Positions 18,667 to 28,900 of a DNA stretch of 63,653 nt are shown here, in pieces (the first letter of the stretch is position 1; each line of letters opens with the position of its first letter). A program made the translations under genes and the position numbers. The stretch spans positions 1 through 63,653 of the forward strand of contig NZ_JACJSD010000044.1 of NCBI RefSeq assembly GCF_014697615.1. Reading direction: 5' to 3'. Under the pieces are notes generated by a model. It was not told the DNA's origin. It did no database searches and saw nothing but the letters and a program-made list of their open reading frames with translations. The DNA is from Nostoc sp. FACHB-280. Lineage in GTDB: Bacteria; Cyanobacteriota; Cyanobacteriia; Cyanobacteriales; Nostocaceae.

Positions 18667-21597
18667 TTAAGCAATCACTAGAATGTCATTGGATGTCAGA
18701 GTTGGTGCGGGAGTGAGACTAGCAATTTGCTGTTGTGCAGCCCCACCATTACCGTCAATATCAAAGAATAGTCCACCAGTAATACTGTTATAAATAAATC
18801 TCTGATCTGCGGTTGTTGCACCTGTACCGACAAAGAACTGAAGGCTCGAAAGCACACCCAAGGATAGACCACCACCAAAACCAGAAGCAGAAACTGCGAT
18901 TGTATCAGGAACAGAAGCAAAATCAGTGATGATATCTACACCTTCCTCAGGTTTTAAGAAAGTGAACTGATCATTGCCAATACCGCCAGTTAAGACATCT
19001 GCACCACTACCACCGATGAGATTATCATCACCAGCACCACCTACTAATACATCATTGCCAGCACCACCATTGAGAGTGTTGTTAGCAGCATTACCAGTAA
19101 TGGTGTCATTATTCGCAGTACCTGTGACATTCTCAAAGTTACTGACAGTGAAATTGAGGCTAGTAGTTACACCACCAATCACCACATTGTTCACAGTCAA
19201 GCTATTGCTACCCAAGTTTGTGGTAATGGAGGTGCTACCCGTTGCTGCTGAGGCATTAATAGTATCATTCAGCAAGTTAGACGCAACGATCGCTTCAATA
19301 CCATTTAACTGGTCAGTCCCTCCACCAGATTTGCTGACTGTACCTGTGGGGCCAAGAACAATGGATTGCCCTAGTCCACTGTAGTTTACCGTGTCAGTGC
19401 CGGCATCACCATTGAGGGTATCATTGCCACTACTACCACGCAACACATCATTGCCAGCACCACCACTGAGAATGTTGTTAGCAGCATTACCAGTAATGGT
19501 GTCATTATTAGCAGTACCTGTGACATTCTCAAAGTTGTTGACAGTGAAGTTGAGGTTGGTCGTCACACCACCAATCAATACATTATTCACTGTCAAACTA
19601 TTTGTACCCAAGTTGGCGGTAATACTGACGCTACCTGTTGCTGTTGAGGCATTAATTGTATCGCCGAGTAAGGTAGAGGCTGTGATGGTTTCAATTCCGT
19701 TTAATTGGTCAGTCCCTCCACCAGATTTGCTGACTGTACCTGTGGGGCCGAGAACGATAGTTTGTCCCAACGCACTGTAGTCTGCTGTGTCAGTGCCTGC
19801 ATCACCGTTGAGGTTATCATTGCCACTGCTACCACGCAACACATCATTACCAGCACCAGCACTGAGAATATTATTGCTATTATTGCCAGTGATGATGTCG
19901 TTGCCAGCAGTACCTGTGACATTCTCAAAGTTACTGACAGTGAAGTTGAGGTTGGTCGTCACACCACCAATCACCACATTGTTTACAGTCAAACGATTGG
20001 TACTCAAATTTGCTGTAATACTTACACCACTGCTTGCTGTCGAAGCATTAATAGTATCATTCAGCAAGTTAGACGCAACGATCGCTTCAATGCCATTTAA
20101 CTGGTCAATCCCTCCACCGGATTTGCTGACTGTACCTGTGGGGCCTAGAACAATGGATTGACCCAATCCACTGTAGTTTACCGTGTCAGTGCCGGCATCA
20201 CCGTTGAGGGCATCATTGCCATTACTACCACGCAACACATCATTGCCAGCACCACCATTGAGAATGTTGTTAGCAGCATTACCAGTAATGGTGTCATTAT
20301 TAGCAGTACCTGTGACATTCTCAAAGTTGTTGACAGTGAAGTTGAGGTTGGTCGTCACACCACCAATCAATACATTATTCACTGTCAAACTATTTGTACC
20401 CAAGTTGGCGGTAATACTGACGCTACCTGTTGCTGTTGAGGCATTAATTGTATCGCCGAGTAAGGTAGAGGCTGTGATGGTTTCAATTCCGTTTAATTGG
20501 TCAGTCCCAAATCCACCGCCTTTGGTGACTGTACCTGTGGGGCCGAGAGTGATGGTTTGTCCCAGCGCACTGTAGTCTGCTGTGTCAGTACCTGCCTCAC
20601 CGTTGAGGTTATCATTGCCACTGCTACCGCGCAATACATCATTGCCAGCACCACCATTGAGAGTGTTGTTAGCATTGTCACCAGTAATGCTGTCGTTTTG
20701 GTTTGTACCTCTAACATTCTCAAAACCACTGACTGTAAAATTAAGGGTTCCCAAACCAGGAACATTATTTACAATCAGGGAATTGGTTAATAAATTAACA
20801 GTTATAGAAGTTGGTGCGGTAGCATCTGACGCATCAATCCAGTCGTTGAGTGATGAAGTCGCAAAAATTCTCTCAATTTGAACTAGTTGGTCTGTACCAA
20901 AGCCAACTCCTTTGGTAACAATCCCAGTGGATTTTAAGGTGATTGCTTGGCTTAAAGCACTGTAGTCAGCTGTATCAATGCCAGTTTCACCATTCAGCAA
21001 ACTGCTACCACTGGCATCTAATACATAAAAGTAATCATTACCAGTACCACCAATCAGATTATCACTGCCTGCATCATTAAATAAAATGTCATCGCCGCTT
21101 TCGCCAAAGACAGTATCGTTACCGACTCCACCAAGGAGGATATCATTGCCTTTGCCGCCAAACAGAAAGTCATTCCCACCTTCTCCGAATAACAGATCAT
21201 TACCACCCAGACCAAAAATATAATCACGGGTGGCTTTACCGATCAAAATATCATTACGCTCAGTACCAAGAATGATGTGAACTAGCTTACTTACTAAAGT
21301 GGCTGTCTCAGAATTAGCAGCCAAGAATACTTTAAAGGCGATCGGGTCATTTGCGACATCAGGTGCAAACTTGACTACAAACTCAGTTGCAGCATCAATA
21401 GTAGTTTCAATAATTTCAGCAGGTGGATTGGCTAATCGAGTTGCTTCTACAACATCTGTCTTACTGAATAAACGAGCGAAATCCGCAGCAGCTATCTTGC
21501 CTGAAACTAATTCTTGACTCAAGGTATTCAGGTCGAATACAAGCGAGTTTGTCAAGACCTGATCTTGATTTATTAATAATTGCACAGGTGTAGTCAT
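18667..21597 (-). CDS. RTX (haemolysin-type calcium-binding) repeat protein
   Basis: This 976-residue protein has a non-repetitive N-terminus (1-105) followed by GGxGNDxLxG nonapeptides (about 108-190), the calcium-binding parallel beta-roll. Next come five long units of about 132 residues, each with a TADYSALGQ-like start, a LNGIE helix, a NASTATGSVSI strand and a closing GGAGNDVLRGSSGND block. A final RTX block and a DxxTDFAS...DTIAV C-terminal domain typical of type I secretion substrates complete it. Units alternate between two types, making a 264-residue (792-bp) super-repeat with nearly identical DNA. It is probably secreted and extracellular. No secretion ABC transporter is adjacent. 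Confidence 0.85.
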   Translation of the reverse strand: MTTPVQLLINQDQVLTNSLVFDLNTLSQELVSGKIAAADFARLFSKTDVVEATRLANPPAEIIETTIDAATEFVVKFAPDVANDPIAFKVFLAANSETATLVSKLVHIILGTERNDILIGKATRDYIFGLGGNDLLFGEGGNDFLFGGKGNDILLGGVGNDTVFGESGDDILFNDAGSDNLIGGTGNDYFYVLDASGSSLLNGETGIDTADYSALSQAITLKSTGIVTKGVGFGTDQLVQIERIFATSSLNDWIDASDATAPTSITVNLLTNSLIVNNVPGLGTLNFTVSGFENVRGTNQNDSITGDNANNTLNGGAGNDVLRGSSGNDNLNGEAGTDTADYSALGQTITLGPTGTVTKGGGFGTDQLNGIETITASTLLGDTINASTATGSVSITANLGTNSLTVNNVLIGGVTTNLNFTVNNFENVTGTANNDTITGNAANNILNGGAGNDVLRGSNGNDALNGDAGTDTVNYSGLGQSIVLGPTGTVSKSGGGIDQLNGIEAIVASNLLNDTINASTASSGVSITANLSTNRLTVNNVVIGGVTTNLNFTVSNFENVTGTAGNDIITGNNSNNILSAGAGNDVLRGSSGNDNLNGDAGTDTADYSALGQTIVLGPTGTVSKSGGGTDQLNGIETITASTLLGDTINASTATGSVSITANLGTNSLTVNNVLIGGVTTNLNFTVNNFENVTGTANNDTITGNAANNILSGGAGNDVLRGSSGNDTLNGDAGTDTVNYSGLGQSIVLGPTGTVSKSGGGTDQLNGIEAIVASNLLNDTINASAATGSTSITTNLGSNSLTVNNVVIGGVTTSLNFTVSNFENVTGTANNDTITGNAANNTLNGGAGNDVLVGGAGDDNLIGGSGADVLTGGIGNDQFTFLKPEEGVDIITDFASVPDTIAVSASGFGGGLSLGVLSSLQFFVGTGATTADQRFIYNSITGGLFFDIDGNGGAAQQQIASLTPAPTLTSNDILVIA
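19442..20510 (-). repeat. 792-bp higher-order repeat in the RTX gene
   Basis: Sequence 19442-19718 recurs at 20234-20510, offset by exactly 792 bp. By eye I find a single mismatch in about 277 bp. That is closer than neighbouring 396-bp units are to each other, so it points to recent duplication or gene conversion at two-unit scale. Confidence 0.8.
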
Positions 21598-21940
21598 GTA
21601 TTTGGATTTCCCTTGGTGAAATATGTCTTGAAATTTGACCTAAGACAAAAGACCTTAACAAATATAAATAAATCATTAAATTGTTCGGCATGAACGTTTG
21701 CTTAAATACATTGAATATGAATTTTTTGTGAAGAGATGTGCTGTAATCGCAAATTGCCATCAAAAACAGCTTCAAAGCCCTATACCTGGGGATGATAATT
21801 TTAGGTGTGTTTGTTGCAAATATCTTTTAAAAGATAAAATTAGCACCAGATTAATTTGTGCCAAAATTGGCAAAAGCCAAAACTCCCAACAAACCTTTGT
21901 GAAAAATTAAACACCACAAAGGGCAGCAAACTCACAGGAT
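21598..21940. other. divergent intergenic region
   Basis: This is 343 bp between the leftward RTX gene and a rightward unknown gene, so it should hold both promoters. It is AT-rich. I see no strong operator, hairpin or small gene. Confidence 0.4.
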
Positions 21941-22759
21941 ATGCTTATGAAAACAGGGCTAAAACGGATTGAAGCGACTCTACACGATCTCGGACATCGA
22001 GACAACGCCACAGTCGAAGCAGGAGATTCGCTAAAGCAGCCAGTATCTTTTAGAATTAGTGTTTCTAGCAAAGCGGCTACCCCAGATGTAGATATATCTG
22101 ATGAGCAAAGTGTGACATCAGAACTCGCAGAAAACCTAGAGAGCAATTCTGAAAATGACAGCAGTGTTGAACAGCATTTATTTGCGGAAAATCCGGCTGT
22201 AGATACATTTTCTGCTAAAGAAATAGGTAATAAAACTCCCAGCCTACCCAAGTTTAAAACTCCTAGCTTTAGTAACCATCGCCACGGAGCTAACCCAGCC
22301 TTAGCCATGAATTTGCTGCAAGAAATTCAAATTCATGTAGCGGGTTGGCAACAAGAACTGCAACAAATCCTGCAACAAATCCAAGAGCTATATTTAGAAG
22401 GGCCGATAGTAAATGGTTGGTTAGAGTCTAATCCCAAAGAACCAGAACAGCCAGGAACCGCTACACTACGCCACGCCGAAGTTGACCGCTTGATGAACTA
22501 TGTCGAAGAAATCTGCACTACTGGGAATAAAGACGCTTATCAATTTTCGCGTACAGGATATCGGCTATGTGGCTTGGATGGATCTGGTAAAGTTTGGTCA
22601 CGTCCCTGTCCACCAGATCAAGTACCGACGGTGAGTATGGCGATCGCACGGCATCAAAAACTCCGGCAATTATTAGCACGCAAACAATATCTCGAAACCC
22701 GCCTGAGTCAATTAGCCGAAACTCTCGTAGTTTTACACAGCCATATTCAACAAGCTTAA
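21941..22759 (+). CDS. conserved hypothetical protein
   Basis: I do not recognise a named family. The 272-residue product starts MLMKTGLKRIEATLHDLG (ATG at 21941 or 21947). A low-complexity acidic and Ser-rich middle (about 40-115) leads to a compact C-terminal part (about 120-272). That part has long Gln-rich helices (WQQELQQILQQIQELYLEGP) and a conserved-looking RTGYRLCGLDGSGKVWSRPCP segment with two cysteines. It ends in a helical region (LRQLLARKQYLETRLSQLAETL). This looks like a structured, probably cytoplasmic protein with a disordered linker. Neighbours give no functional hint. Confidence 0.65.
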   Translation: MLMKTGLKRIEATLHDLGHRDNATVEAGDSLKQPVSFRISVSSKAATPDVDISDEQSVTSELAENLESNSENDSSVEQHLFAENPAVDTFSAKEIGNKTPSLPKFKTPSFSNHRHGANPALAMNLLQEIQIHVAGWQQELQQILQQIQELYLEGPIVNGWLESNPKEPEQPGTATLRHAEVDRLMNYVEEICTTGNKDAYQFSRTGYRLCGLDGSGKVWSRPCPPDQVPTVSMAIARHQKLRQLLARKQYLETRLSQLAETLVVLHSHIQQA

Positions 22760-22869
22760 AGAATTCAAGACGATTTCCGAAGAAACGCGGTTGGTGGGTT
22801 GGAATTTTTTGTTATAGATTAGCACAGAGCAGGCGACCGTTGGATAGAAGGCTGTAGTCTAAAATCCAA

Positions 22870-23045
22870 GGGTGACAACTTAAAAAAGAATACAGAATGC
22901 AGAATTCAGAATTCAGAAGCAATGAGTAATAGGTATAATCCTGCACTGATTGTTCATCCACTGAATCTTTGATGAGTGTGTGGTGTTTCACTGTTAATAC
23001 AGTAACCATCCACCGCACTGCCTCCTCCTGAGTCCTGAATTCTCT
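22870..23045. repeat. dispersed repeat region, CAGAATTCAGAA type
   Basis: Within the 304-bp gap before the first glycosyltransferase, an AATACAGAATGCAGAATTCAGAA block at about 22890 and a CTGAATTCTCTG segment near 23035 belong to the same dispersed family seen at 17160 and 61490. I see no gene here. Confidence 0.5.
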
Positions 23046-23063
23046 GTTGTTAAACTTAATCCT

Positions 23064-23996
23064 ATGTCAGACATCCAAATCTCTGCCATTATCTGTACTC
23101 ACAATCGAGATACCTATTTAGGTGCAGCAATTGATAGCCTGTTGGCGCAGGACTTTGCCGCCGATTTTGAGGTGATAGTGGTAGATAACAACTCCAGCGA
23201 TCGCACTCGCGAAGTTGTCGAACAAAGAGCCTGCAATCCCCGTTTAAAGTATATCTTTGAACCCACCACCGGCTTATCGGTTGCTCGGAACACTGGTGCT
23301 AAAGTTGCGCGTGCCGAAATTCTGGCTTATTTAGATGATGATGCTGTCGCCAGCGATCGCTGGTTGCAGGTATTGTATTCTGCCTATCAAAGCAACCCCA
23401 AACTAGCGATCGCGGGTGGCAAAGTCACACTTTTATGGCCGCCGACAGTTCAAGCACCTAAATGGCTATCTTCTGGGTTAGCCGGCAATTTGGGAGCTTA
23501 TGATCTAGGTGACAAAATAGTTTATATCGATCAACCAGGCTTAACCCCTAGAGGCTTAAATTATTCCATCCGACAGAGCTTTTTGGCAGAAATTGGCGGT
23601 TTTGACCCCCATCTTGGTAGAGTTGGCAAAAACTTGTTATCTAATGAAGAATTGCAAATGACAGAATTTGCACTTCAGCATGGTTGGCAAGTTGCCTATT
23701 TGCCAGAAGCTTTAGTTGCTCATAACGTTGCACCCGAACGGCTCAATCGCTCTTGGTTTCTGAATCGTGGCTGGTGGCAAGGTATCAGTGAATGCTACCG
23801 AGAACAACTTGCAGGCAAAACGGGGAGCAGTCAGTTATTACGCGGTAGTGAGCGTTTGATTCGGGGTTTATATAAATCATTACAGTATTTTTCTGACCCA
23901 GCAGAACGCTTCGACAAACTTGTGTATACATATTGTCAAATAGGTTATTTAAATGCTGCTATTCAGGGTCTGCTGTCTACATCCCATAAAAAATAA
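23064..23996 (+). CDS. family 2 glycosyltransferase
   Basis: This 310-residue GT-A enzyme has the nucleotide-binding start ISAIICTHNRDTYLGAAIDSLL, the DNNSSDRTREV motif and a metal-binding acidic cluster LDDDAVASDRW (Asp91-93). The catalytic region NEELQMTEFALQHGWQVAY and a C-terminal RGWWQG motif follow. No membrane helices are obvious. It transfers a sugar from a nucleotide donor, probably in exopolysaccharide synthesis. Only 15 bp separate it from the next GT2 gene, so the two form an operon. The N-terminal CTHNR and FDPHLGR motifs fit hormogonium- or exopolysaccharide-type transferases, but I cannot assign a specific donor. Confidence 0.88.
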   Translation: MSDIQISAIICTHNRDTYLGAAIDSLLAQDFAADFEVIVVDNNSSDRTREVVEQRACNPRLKYIFEPTTGLSVARNTGAKVARAEILAYLDDDAVASDRWLQVLYSAYQSNPKLAIAGGKVTLLWPPTVQAPKWLSSGLAGNLGAYDLGDKIVYIDQPGLTPRGLNYSIRQSFLAEIGGFDPHLGRVGKNLLSNEELQMTEFALQHGWQVAYLPEALVAHNVAPERLNRSWFLNRGWWQGISECYREQLAGKTGSSQLLRGSERLIRGLYKSLQYFSDPAERFDKLVYTYCQIGYLNAAIQGLLSTSHKK

Positions 23997-24011
23997 CAAA
24001 TAACAACATAT

Positions 24012-24953
24012 ATGTCCTCTAAAATTCCAGTCTCCGTCTTAATTCCCGCCAAAAACGAAGAAGCCAATTTGCCGGCTTGTTTGACCAGTCTCCAAAGAGC
24101 AGATGAAATCTTTATTGTCGATTCTCAAAGCACTGATAAAAGCTTGGAAATTGCTAATAGTTACGGTGCTAATGTTGTACAGTTCCATTTCAATGGACGC
24201 TGGCCGAAAAAGAAAAATTGGTCTTTAGATAACTTACCTTTCCGTAACGAATGGGTACTAATTGTGGATTGCGATGAACGCATTACTCCCGAATTATGGG
24301 ATGAAATTGCTCAAGCAATTCAAAATGAAGAATATAGCGGTTACTATCTCAATCGCCGCGTATTTTTCTTAGGTCAATGGATTCGTCACGGTGGAAAATA
24401 TCCCGATTGGAATTTGCGTTTGTTTAAACACAAAGCTGGTCGTTACGAAAACCTCAACACCGAAGATATTCCCAACACTGGTGATAACGAAGTTCACGAA
24501 CATGTAATTTTGCAAGGTAAAGTGGGATATCTAAACAATGATATGCTCCATGAAGACTTTCGTGATTTGTTCCACTGGCTAGAAAGACACAATCGCTATT
24601 CTAATTGGGAAGCGAGAGTTTATTACAATCTGCTCACTGGTCAGGGTGACACAGGTACAATTGGCGCTAACTTATTTGGTGATGCCGTTCAACGTAAACG
24701 TTTCCTCAAGAAAGTCTGGGTACATTTGCCTTTTAAACCAATTTTACGGTTTATTTTGTTCTATATTATTCAGCGTGGTTTTTTAGATGGCAGAGCCGGA
24801 TATATTTATGGCCGTCTACTAAGTCAATATGAATATCAAATTGGCGTGAAACTGTATGAATTACGCAATTGTGGCGGTAAATTAAATACAGCCAATACTG
24901 CTAAATCTGCTCCGCCATCTCTCCCCCAAAAAATTGAGCAAACGGCAGTTTAA
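24012..24953 (+). CDS. family 2 glycosyltransferase (WaaE/KdtX-like)
   Basis: This 313-residue protein begins VSVLIPAKNEEANLPACL and has DEIFIVDSQSTDKS and the DCDER acidic motif (Asp86/Asp88). The RRVFFLGQWIRHGG...YPDWNLRLFKH and NEVHEHVILQG motifs are typical of WaaE-like beta-glycosyltransferases. The C-terminal part has a hydrophobic FILFYIIQRGFLDG segment that may be membrane-associated. It lies in tandem with the preceding GT2 and upstream of a WcaF-like acyltransferase, a set consistent with surface polysaccharide assembly. The sugar substrate is unknown. Confidence 0.88.
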   Translation: MSSKIPVSVLIPAKNEEANLPACLTSLQRADEIFIVDSQSTDKSLEIANSYGANVVQFHFNGRWPKKKNWSLDNLPFRNEWVLIVDCDERITPELWDEIAQAIQNEEYSGYYLNRRVFFLGQWIRHGGKYPDWNLRLFKHKAGRYENLNTEDIPNTGDNEVHEHVILQGKVGYLNNDMLHEDFRDLFHWLERHNRYSNWEARVYYNLLTGQGDTGTIGANLFGDAVQRKRFLKKVWVHLPFKPILRFILFYIIQRGFLDGRAGYIYGRLLSQYEYQIGVKLYELRNCGGKLNTANTAKSAPPSLPQKIEQTAV

Positions 24954-25030
24954 GAAGTATGAATTCTGAAATAAAGAAATCTGTCTAGTTTGCTGGATAA
25001 GGTGTCTGAAAAGTATTAAATATTTTGTTT

Positions 25031-25106
25031 GATCCCCCCTAGCCCCCCTTAAAAAGGGGGGAATTTATATTAAAGTCCCCCTTAAAAATGGGGATTTAGG
25101 GGGATC
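25031..25106. repeat. MITE-like inverted repeat, GATCCCCC family
   Basis: This 76-bp element has about 25-bp terminal inverted repeats starting GATCCCCCCTA and ending GGGGGATC, with a short AT core. A second member lies at 55293-55379. Both follow a TTTGTTT flank. No transposase is encoded. Confidence 0.6.
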
Positions 25107-25186
25107 TATCAGTCTCAAATACAATACCAAAAAGTTTTCAGACATCCTCTAAAAGTAATTGATCATCGGTGCTTTATTTAGATGCG

Positions 25187-25218
25187 AGAGACTGGGAAAA
25201 TCATACTACCCAGTCTCT
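25187..25218. terminator. perfect 10-bp hairpin before acyltransferase gene
   Basis: AGAGACTGGG (25187-25196) pairs with CCCAGTCTCT (25209-25218), followed by TTAATTTA. It could terminate transcription from the glycosyltransferase pair. The T-run is weak. Confidence 0.45.
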
Positions 25219-25254
25219 TTAATTTATTGACGAATAACAAATAACCAATAACAA

Positions 25255-25845
25255 ATGACAAATAACCAATCCTTTGTAGATTTACGCAAGTATGACCAAT
25301 CCTGGTTTGATCGTGGTCGTCCAGGCTGGTATGTTTTGTTGTGGTGGTTTGTACAGGCGATCGCCTTTCCCTTAACTCCACATCCTTTTAATAGTTTGCG
25401 TTGTTCTTTGCTGCGACTATTTGGGGCGCGGATTGGTCAAGGTGTATTAATTCGGCCCACAGCCCGCTTTACTTATCCTTGGAAAGTTACCATCGGTGAC
25501 TATAGTTGGATTGGTGATGATGTAGTTTTATACAGCTTAGATAAAATTAATATCGGTGAACACTGTGTGATTTCCCAAAAGACCTACTTATGTACAGGTA
25601 GCCACGACATCCAAGACCCGGCTTTTGGGTTAAAAACAGCACCAATTACTATTAATAATGGGGTATGGATTACAGCCGATTGTTTTGTTGGCCCTGGGGT
25701 AGAAATTGGTGCCAATGCTGTAATTGGCGCTCGTAGTACAGTATTTGCTAATATTCCCCCTGGGCAAGTTTGTTGGGGTAGTCCTTGTAAACCACAGTAT
25801 GCCCGGTTGAAAAATTCAGCCAATTCATCAGAAAGTTTGGATTGA
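25255..25845 (+). CDS. WcaF-type left-handed beta-helix O-acyltransferase
   Basis: This 196-residue acyltransferase has an N-terminal aromatic segment (WFDRGRPGWYVLLWWFVQAIAFPLTPHP). Hexapeptide repeats form a left-handed beta-helix (about 60-175: IGQGVLIRP, IGDYSWIGDDVVL, IGEHCVIS, IGANAVIGARSTV), with a His/Asp acetyl-CoA site in TGSHDIQDP. WcaF-like enzymes acetylate polysaccharide precursors; in filamentous cyanobacteria the hormogonium-polysaccharide HpsU protein is of this type. Following two GT2 genes, it probably decorates the same glycan. The start codon and first residues (MTNNQ) lie within a heptameric AATAACA/AATGACA repeat, so the true start could be slightly further in. Confidence 0.86.
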   Translation: MTNNQSFVDLRKYDQSWFDRGRPGWYVLLWWFVQAIAFPLTPHPFNSLRCSLLRLFGARIGQGVLIRPTARFTYPWKVTIGDYSWIGDDVVLYSLDKINIGEHCVISQKTYLCTGSHDIQDPAFGLKTAPITINNGVWITADCFVGPGVEIGANAVIGARSTVFANIPPGQVCWGSPCKPQYARLKNSANSSESLD

Positions 25846-25950
25846 CAAAATTTAAACTCAAGTTCCTGATCTCCCTTGTCTTCCTTGTCCCCCTTGTCTC
25901 CTACTGCTCCCCCTAGCGATATTTTTAGTTGAAAGTCCCCTGACATAAAA

Positions 25951-28900
25951 CTAAATTACCTCTTCACCGGTGAAAAACTTTTTAATCAAGGCTGCTAGTT
26001 GCTTGAGTTTGACAGGTTTGCTGAGGTAGTCGTTAGCGCCTGCGGCTATACAGCGATCGCGATCGCCACTCATAGCCAGGGCTGTCAGGGCAATAATGGG
26101 AGTATTGATGAATTCAGGATCTTGGCGAATTTGCCTCATTGCTTCTAAACCATCCATTCCTGGCATTTGAATATCCATCAAAATTAAGTCAGGATGGTGT
26201 GCTTTTGTCGAGTCAATGGCTTCTTGACCATTTTTCGCCAGTACAATGCGATACCCCTTGGCTTCGAGGTAGCTAGAAACTGTACTAATATTGGCTTCGT
26301 TATCTTCTACCAACAATATGAGGGGGGTAAGACTTGATGATTCATCAGTGGTGCAGCAACAAGCTTCTGGAGTATTAATTACTTGATAATTGGTTGTGAG
26401 TTCCGGTACTAGATCAGAAATAGGATCACAGGGCAGATCGATTGTAAAACAACTACCCATACCTAATTCACTTGTCAGTCCCACCCGGCCACCGTGAAGT
26501 TCGACAATTTGTTTGACTAATGCCAGCCCTAAACCTGTACCTGTATATTGACGATTTAAGGCACTGTCAATCTGTACAAAAGGCTGAAATAGTTTCTGGA
26601 TATTTTCTGGTGAAATTCCAATGCCAGTATCTTGGATGGCGAAGTGCAAGAAGTGTTGCATCGTTGCATCGCTAGTTAACATTGGGCAAGAAATTTGCGT
26701 CACTTCCAAGGTGATGCGTCCACCATCTGGAGTAAATTTGACGGCATTGTTCAGCAGATTCAACAACACTTGACGAATCCGCCGTTCATCTACAAGTATT
26801 TCTGGGAGATTAATTGGCAATTTCAGTTCGACTTGAATTTGCTTGCGTAATGCTTGCTGTTTAATAAATGCCAGACTTGATTGGCACAGATGATTGACTG
26901 AAGTCAAGCGATAGTCAAGTTTGATCTGTCCAGCTTCAATTTTGGCTAAATCTAAAATATCGTTAATCAACTCTAGTAAATGGGAACCACTGCGCTCAAT
27001 AGTTTGTAATGCTTTGAGTTGTTGCTCATTGATAATCCCAAATACTTCCTCTTGTAGCCCTTCAGTCATCCCCAAAATGGCATTGAGAGGAGTACGGAGT
27101 TCATGACTCATGTTGGCTAAAAATTCATCTTTGAGACGGGTAGCGCGAGCTAGTTCTTCGTTGGAAATTGCTAGTTTTTGGTTGCTTTCAGTGAGTTTTG
27201 CTTCTGCTTGCTGGCGTTCGGCAAGTTCTAGTTGTAATTGTTGAAATAAACTCGCTTGCTGAATTGCGATCGCTAACTGATTGGCAATTTGTTGTATGAG
27301 TTGTGCTTCCGAGTCTTTCCAAACGCGTTTTTCTTGGCAAGCATGAACCACTAAAACTCCCCAGAGTTTGTTATTGGCCCAAGGAGTTACCCAGCGATGA
27401 TATTCGCTGTCTCGCACTTCTTGAAGAATTGGTGCGACGATTTTGGACTGAATTTGACCTGTCTGGGAGTATTCTACTAAGCAATTTGTCCAGATATCTT
27501 GCATAACATCGGGGACAATGCGCGGCTTGCCTTGCCAGTAATAATCTAGGATTTCTTGAGACCAAGTTTCATCTTCCCAGTGTTGGTCTTTGAGTCTCGG
27601 CAATCCCTCAGATATAGCTTCTTCGACAATTTGGCTCTTACCGTTAGCAAACAGCCGGAAGACGATCACACGATCGCAGTGTAATACCTCTTTCACTTGT
27701 TGAGTTACCGTTGCCAGGATTTCGTTAATATCTAAAGATTCCCGAATTTTTTGGACGATAATTTCCAGGGTTTCTTGTCGCCGCAGTTGCAACGCAATTT
27801 TAGCTTCGGCTTGTTGGCGGACTAACAATTCCGCCTGAATTTGTTCGTAGAGATTGGCTTGTTGAATGGCGATCGCTAACTGGTAGGACAATTCTTGGGT
27901 AAACTCAATCTCAGACTGTCGCCAAGAGCGAGTTGTGCCACATTGATGAATACACAACAAACCCCACAATTCATCACCACACAGTAAGGGCATCACCAAA
28001 TTGCTCCGCACCTGAAACTCAGCCAAGATATCGCTGTGACAGGTACTCATTCCACCTTTATAAATATCATCAACCGCAAAAAATCGACCTTTAGCATAGA
28101 GATATGAATAATTTTTGCCAAAGCAGTGATCATGTATGGGAATGGCGACGACTGAACTAAAACGCTCACCTACTGATTCCGCCACAAATTCGCCATCGTT
28201 ATAGCTGGAGTTGGGATAAAACTTGAAAATACACACCCGATCAGCCTGAATCACCTGGCGGATTTCCAGACAAGCAGTATTGAAAATCGTTTGCAAGTCT
28301 AAAGATTCACGAATCCTTTGGGAAATTTCTCGCAGTAATTTTTCCCGTTGTATTTGGAGATAAATTGTTTTCTCGGCTTGTTTACGAGCGGTAATATCTC
28401 GAAAGATACCTTGTGTGGCGATCGGCAGTCCATTTTGCAATTGACTATTAACATTCCCTTCAACAATAATTTCTCGCCCTTCTTTGGTGAGAAATCTGGT
28501 TTCGATCCCTAAACACAAAGTTCCCGCAAACAAGCTGTGCATTGCTGTCTGGAAATATGCCAATTCATCGGGATGAATAACTTGGAAAATCGATAATTGC
28601 TCTAAGTCGGTATCATCATATTCCAAGGTTTCTTTCCAAGCTCGATTCACAAATAAAATGCGACCATCAGGGGCAATGCTTTGAATTAAATCGGTGGCGT
28701 TATCAAAGAAATCTCGCAATTGTGCCTCTCGCGTTTGCAGTTCTTGGGTGCGCTGTGCAATTTTCTGCTCTAAGTCTTGGTTCAACCGATGTAGTGCATG
28801 ATTGGCGGCTTTGCGTTGTAATTCTGCGGCTGCCCTGGCTGCAAATACTTGGAGAATTGGGATGGCTTCAGCATATTGATTTTCCTGGATGGGTTGTAAA

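Noticed and set aside
18974-20881. Several long plus-strand reading frames (90-136 codons) across the RTX gene
   Set aside because: They are antisense shadows of the repeated RTX codons. Each copy repeats with the 396-bp unit, none has a ribosome site, and the peptides are low-complexity Pro/Val-rich.
22594-22857. 87-codon plus-strand frame overlapping the unknown 272-residue protein
   Set aside because: It is an out-of-frame overlap ending in repeat sequence. The longer frame has better codon structure and protein-like features.
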